From contig CAUDAE010000038.1 of assembly GCA_958447445.1 (NCBI GenBank), forward strand, positions 1-14,378: a stretch of 14,378 nucleotides of DNA. Direction: 5' to 3'. The position numbers and the translations under genes are program-made. Of the stretch, positions 11,863 to 14,378 are shown piece after piece. The DNA is from an uncultured Collinsella sp. GTDB lineage: Bacteria; Actinomycetota; Coriobacteriia; Coriobacteriales; Coriobacteriaceae. The notes under the pieces were generated by a model. That model saw only the letters and a program-made list of their open reading frames with translations, was not told where the DNA came from and searched no databases. Each line of letters starts with the position of its first letter. The stretch's first letter is position 1.

Positions 11863-13169
11863 GTAAGATTTCGAGCCTTGAGGACGATATCGCGCTTTCG
11901 CTCGCTGCCCAGTCGGTGCGTATCTTTGCCCCGATCCCCGGCACCTCGCTCGTGGGCATCGAGATTCCCAACCGCAAGCGCCAGAACGTCAACCTGGGCG
12001 ACGTTCTGCCCTATGTGAAGGGCGGTCCGCTCGAGCTAGCCATTGGTCGCGATGCCGAGGGCACGCCGGTTGTCGCCGATCTCGCCAAGATGCCCCACCT
12101 GCTTATTGCCGGTACCACGGGTTCCGGTAAGTCGGTCATGATCAACTCCATCATCACGACCCTGCTCATGCGCGCCCTTCCCGAGGATGTTCGCCTGATC
12201 ATGGTCGACCCCAAGCGCGTCGAGCTTGCGGGCTATAACGGTCTGCCGCATCTCTATGTGCCCGTGGTGACCGAGCCCAAGCAGGCCGCGAGCGCTCTGC
12301 AATGGGCCGTGTCCGAGATGGCGCGTCGCCTGACGGTCTTCGCGCCTCTCAACGTGCGCAACATCTCGACCTACAACGAAACGCAGGCCGCCGGCGAGTT
12401 TGAGCATTACGATAACCCGCCGCAAAAGATGCCCTACCTGGTCATCATCATCGACGAGCTTTCGGACCTGATGATGGTCGCCGGCAAGGACGTGGAGGCC
12501 TCGATTGTGCGTATTGCGCAGCTGGGCCGTGCCGCCGGCATTCATCTTATCGTGGCCACGCAGCGCCCCAGTTCCAACGTAGTGACGGGCCTTATCAAGG
12601 CCAACATCACCAACCGCATCGCCTTTAATGTCGCCACGGGCATCGACTCGCGCGTCATCATCGACCAGATGGGTGCCGAAAAGCTCACCGGTTTGGGCGA
12701 CATGCTGTTCTCCAAGGTCGACTGGGGCAAGCCTCGCCGTATTCAGGGCTGCTTTGTCTCGGACGATGAAATCAACGAGATTGTCGAGTTCGTCAAGTCG
12801 CAGAGCGAGCCTGACTACCACGAGGAGATCCTGTCTGCCGTGGCGCCCGCTTCCATGTCCATGGCGGGTGGCGGCGGCATTGTCCGTACCGGAGTCGCCG
12901 AGCCGCAAGACGATGATCCGCTCATTTGGGAAGCCGCCCATATTGTGGTGGAATCGCAGCTTGGCTCCACATCTGGCCTGCAACGTCGTCTGAAGGTTGG
13001 CTATGCGCGTGCCGGGCGTATTATGGATATGCTGGAAGAAAAGGGTGTAGTCGGCCCGCCCGACGGTTCCAAGCCGCGCGAGGTCCTGTTGGACGAGGAG
13101 GGGCTTCCCGCGCTGGAGTCTGTCGACGCCGAGCTCGCACGCGACGATCGTGAGTTCGCCGGATTCTGA
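11766..13169 (+). CDS. ftsK: DNA translocase FtsK, motor and gamma domains (frameshifted continuation)
   Basis: This is the 3' portion of FtsK, in the frame open from 11754. It begins with the alpha/beta core entry RVVGWIAGPTVTTFKLQPGEG. Walker A GTTGSGKS is encoded at 12111-12134, and Walker B, IIIDELSDLMM, around 12444. The conserved VATQRPSSNVVTGLIKANI and the region RIAFNVATGIDSRVIID of the RecA-like motor follow. The last ~65 residues are the winged-helix gamma domain, with SQLGSTSGLQRRLKVGYARAGRIMD, which reads polarising DNA motifs. TTG 11766 is only the nearest possible start in this frame. It has no Shine-Dalgarno sequence and lacks the anchor, so I treat this as the continuation of the upstream part and not a separate gene. 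It would act at the septum to pump and segregate chromosome termini. Confidence 0.88.
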   Translation: MLEFGRSARVVGWIAGPTVTTFKLQPGEGERVSKISSLEDDIALSLAAQSVRIFAPIPGTSLVGIEIPNRKRQNVNLGDVLPYVKGGPLELAIGRDAEGTPVVADLAKMPHLLIAGTTGSGKSVMINSIITTLLMRALPEDVRLIMVDPKRVELAGYNGLPHLYVPVVTEPKQAASALQWAVSEMARRLTVFAPLNVRNISTYNETQAAGEFEHYDNPPQKMPYLVIIIDELSDLMMVAGKDVEASIVRIAQLGRAAGIHLIVATQRPSSNVVTGLIKANITNRIAFNVATGIDSRVIIDQMGAEKLTGLGDMLFSKVDWGKPRRIQGCFVSDDEINEIVEFVKSQSEPDYHEEILSAVAPASMSMAGGGGIVRTGVAEPQDDDPLIWEAAHIVVESQLGSTSGLQRRLKVGYARAGRIMDMLEEKGVVGPPDGSKPREVLLDEEGLPALESVDAELARDDREFAGF

Positions 13170-14378
13170 TAGCTGTACGCGTTCGGGATCTTCTGCTTGA
13201 GCAGCGTCGCCGAATGGGCCTTTCCATTCAGCAAGTCGCCAACACCATCAAAATCAGGCCTCAGATCATCGAGTTTTTCGAGACCGGTAACTTTGCTTCG
13301 ATGCCGCCGCGCGGCTATGCGCAGGGCATGATTTCGAGCTATGCCCGCTTTTTGGGCCTCAATCCGCGCGAGGTCGTCAATGCCTACTTTGACGACCTGA
13401 TGGCATACGAACGCGAGACGTCGCAGCGGGGCGGTCGTTTTCAGGACGCCGCCGGTTACGTCAATTCGCGTTCCTCGGTCGATAACGGGCGCTTCCTGAT
13501 GGTTCAGGGCGGTCGTTCGACCCGCTATGGACAGCGTCCTCAGCAGGCCGGTTATATTACCGAGACGGGTTCGGGTGAGGAGATTCGCTCACAGCGTAAC
13601 CGGTTCCGCAGTACGCCGATGCCCGAGGACCGTGCGCTTCCCGCTGCCCGCGGCGTGGCGCGTGACCCTCGTGCCGGCTACGGCGACGGCGGCTATTCCG
13701 ATCGCGGTTACCGTGGTGCCTCCACCGGACGCTCTCGCGGTGGCTATGCGGATGCCGATACCACGCAGGTGACGCCGCGTCTTCGCTCTCAATCACAGCC
13801 GTATGGCCAGCGCTCTTCGGCTCCGCGCTCGGGCCAGCGTGGCTATCAAGGCCGCGGTGAACTTGCGCCCCGCTCGGGTCAGCGCAGCCTTCAGAGCCAG
13901 GGCGGCTATCGCGGCCGTCCCGATAGCAATCGTGATCGTATGCCTCAGGGAGGCGGTCGCAGCAGTTCCAGTCGTGGACGCGGCGGATCACGTACTCCTC
14001 AAAGCAACGGGCTCGATCCGCGTATCGTCTACGCCGGCATCGGTGCCGTGGTATTGCTGCTGATTGTGCTCATCGTGGTGCTTCTGCGCGGCTGCGCATC
14101 TTCGGCGCCCGAGAACACGCCCGAGACGCCCGCTGCCACCAAGACGACGACCAAGAAGTCTTCTAAGAAGACCGAAACGGTCGACGAGGACGAAGACACC
14201 GATGAGGCTACGGATGAGTCGGCTGATTCGGACGCTACCAAGACGACGGCCAAGAAGGAAGAGAACGAGGTCACGAAGGTCAAAGTCTCCGTTGCCAAGG
14301 GAAAGACCGCGTGGATTGAGGTCAAGGTCGACGGCAAGTCGGTCTATGGCGCCCTGGCGACTGGCCCCTTTGAGCAGG
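13169..14378 (+). CDS. RodZ-like protein: HTH domain, low-complexity linker, one membrane helix, C-terminal domain (partial)
   Basis: The reading frame (positions 13169, 13172 and so on) runs open off the right edge, giving ~403 residues so far. Residues 6-70 form a Cro/RodZ-type helix-turn-helix: RDLLLEQRRRMGLSIQQVA, then ANTIKIRPQIIEFFETGNF and GYAQGMISSYARFLGL. Residues ~85-280 are low-complexity, rich in Arg, Gly, Ser and Gln, with GYRGR- and RSGQR-like repeats. One membrane helix lies at about 286-306, then a Lys/Thr then Asp/Glu linker, then VSVAKGKTAWIEVKVDGKSVY, which resembles the RodZ extracellular domain (DUF4115). The likely role is a cytoskeletal or shape-linked membrane protein. 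No ATG, GTG or TTG precedes the HTH. The natural position, overlapping the ftsK stop as TGATA, has ATA at 13169. The first canonical start, ATG 13214, would remove the first HTH helix. Confidence 0.8.
   Translation, partial: MAVRVRDLLLEQRRRMGLSIQQVANTIKIRPQIIEFFETGNFASMPPRGYAQGMISSYARFLGLNPREVVNAYFDDLMAYERETSQRGGRFQDAAGYVNSRSSVDNGRFLMVQGGRSTRYGQRPQQAGYITETGSGEEIRSQRNRFRSTPMPEDRALPAARGVARDPRAGYGDGGYSDRGYRGASTGRSRGGYADADTTQVTPRLRSQSQPYGQRSSAPRSGQRGYQGRGELAPRSGQRSLQSQGGYRGRPDSNRDRMPQGGGRSSSSRGRGGSRTPQSNGLDPRIVYAGIGAVVLLLIVLIVVLLRGCASSAPENTPETPAATKTTTKKSSKKTETVDEDEDTDEATDESADSDATKTTAKKEENEVTKVKVSVAKGKTAWIEVKVDGKSVYGALATGPFEQ

Noticed and set aside
9297..12983. Long minus-strand frames opposite rnj and ftsK (9297-10469, 10702-11679, 12036-12983)
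   Set aside because: They are antisense shadows of RNase J and FtsK, with no motifs.
11766..13169. An independent, membrane-free FtsK/HerA-like gene starting at TTG 11766
   Set aside because: It has no ribosome binding site, and the sequence begins mid-domain exactly where the upstream FtsK part leaves off.
1..14378. tRNA or rRNA genes
   Set aside because: I saw no cloverleaf, CCA-type 3' end or rRNA-like sequence in the intergenic stretches.

Overview
This window reads as core chromosome of a GC-rich Gram-positive, most likely a member of the Coriobacteriia and probably Collinsella. That placement is an inference from the gene order (dnaJ-mtaB-phoH-ybeY-dgkA-era-recO, rpsO-pnp, rnj-ftsK-rodZ-like), the GC-rich codon use, the frequent GTG/TTG starts, and the presence of RNase J, a Gram-positive-type DgkA and an FtsK with a long acidic linker. 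All genes are on the plus strand.

Layout. Bases 1-5251 are a tight run: the dnaJ 3' end, mtaB (tRNA ms2t6A), phoH, ybeY (rRNA maturation), dgkA (lipid kinase), era (30S assembly GTPase with an unusual acidic N-terminal extension) and recO (recombinational repair). Gaps are at most 15 bases and two junctions overlap. Bases 5252-5389 are the rpsO leader, followed by rpsO, a terminator, a hairpin-rich leader and pnp (polynucleotide phosphorylase). Bases 8066-8705 are the only long non-coding stretch. They hold the pnp terminator, two copies of a long palindromic element in opposite orientations, and the upstream region of rnj (RNase J). Bases 8706-14378 carry rnj, ftsK (split by an apparent frameshift) and a RodZ-like HTH/membrane gene that runs off the window.

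The theme is RNA and ribosome metabolism (MtaB, YbeY, Era, S15, PNPase, RNase J), followed by division and cell shape (FtsK, RodZ-like).

The most unusual object is the pair of palindromic elements at 8112-8260 and 8385-8517. Each shares an 87-base core with the other. The ten core differences are almost all compensatory within a stem, and each copy has its own perfectly self-complementary but unrelated outer arms. The outer arms start inside the 3' halves of neighbouring hairpins (in copy 1, the pnp terminator), as if flanking host DNA had been copied in inverted form. I do not recognise this family.
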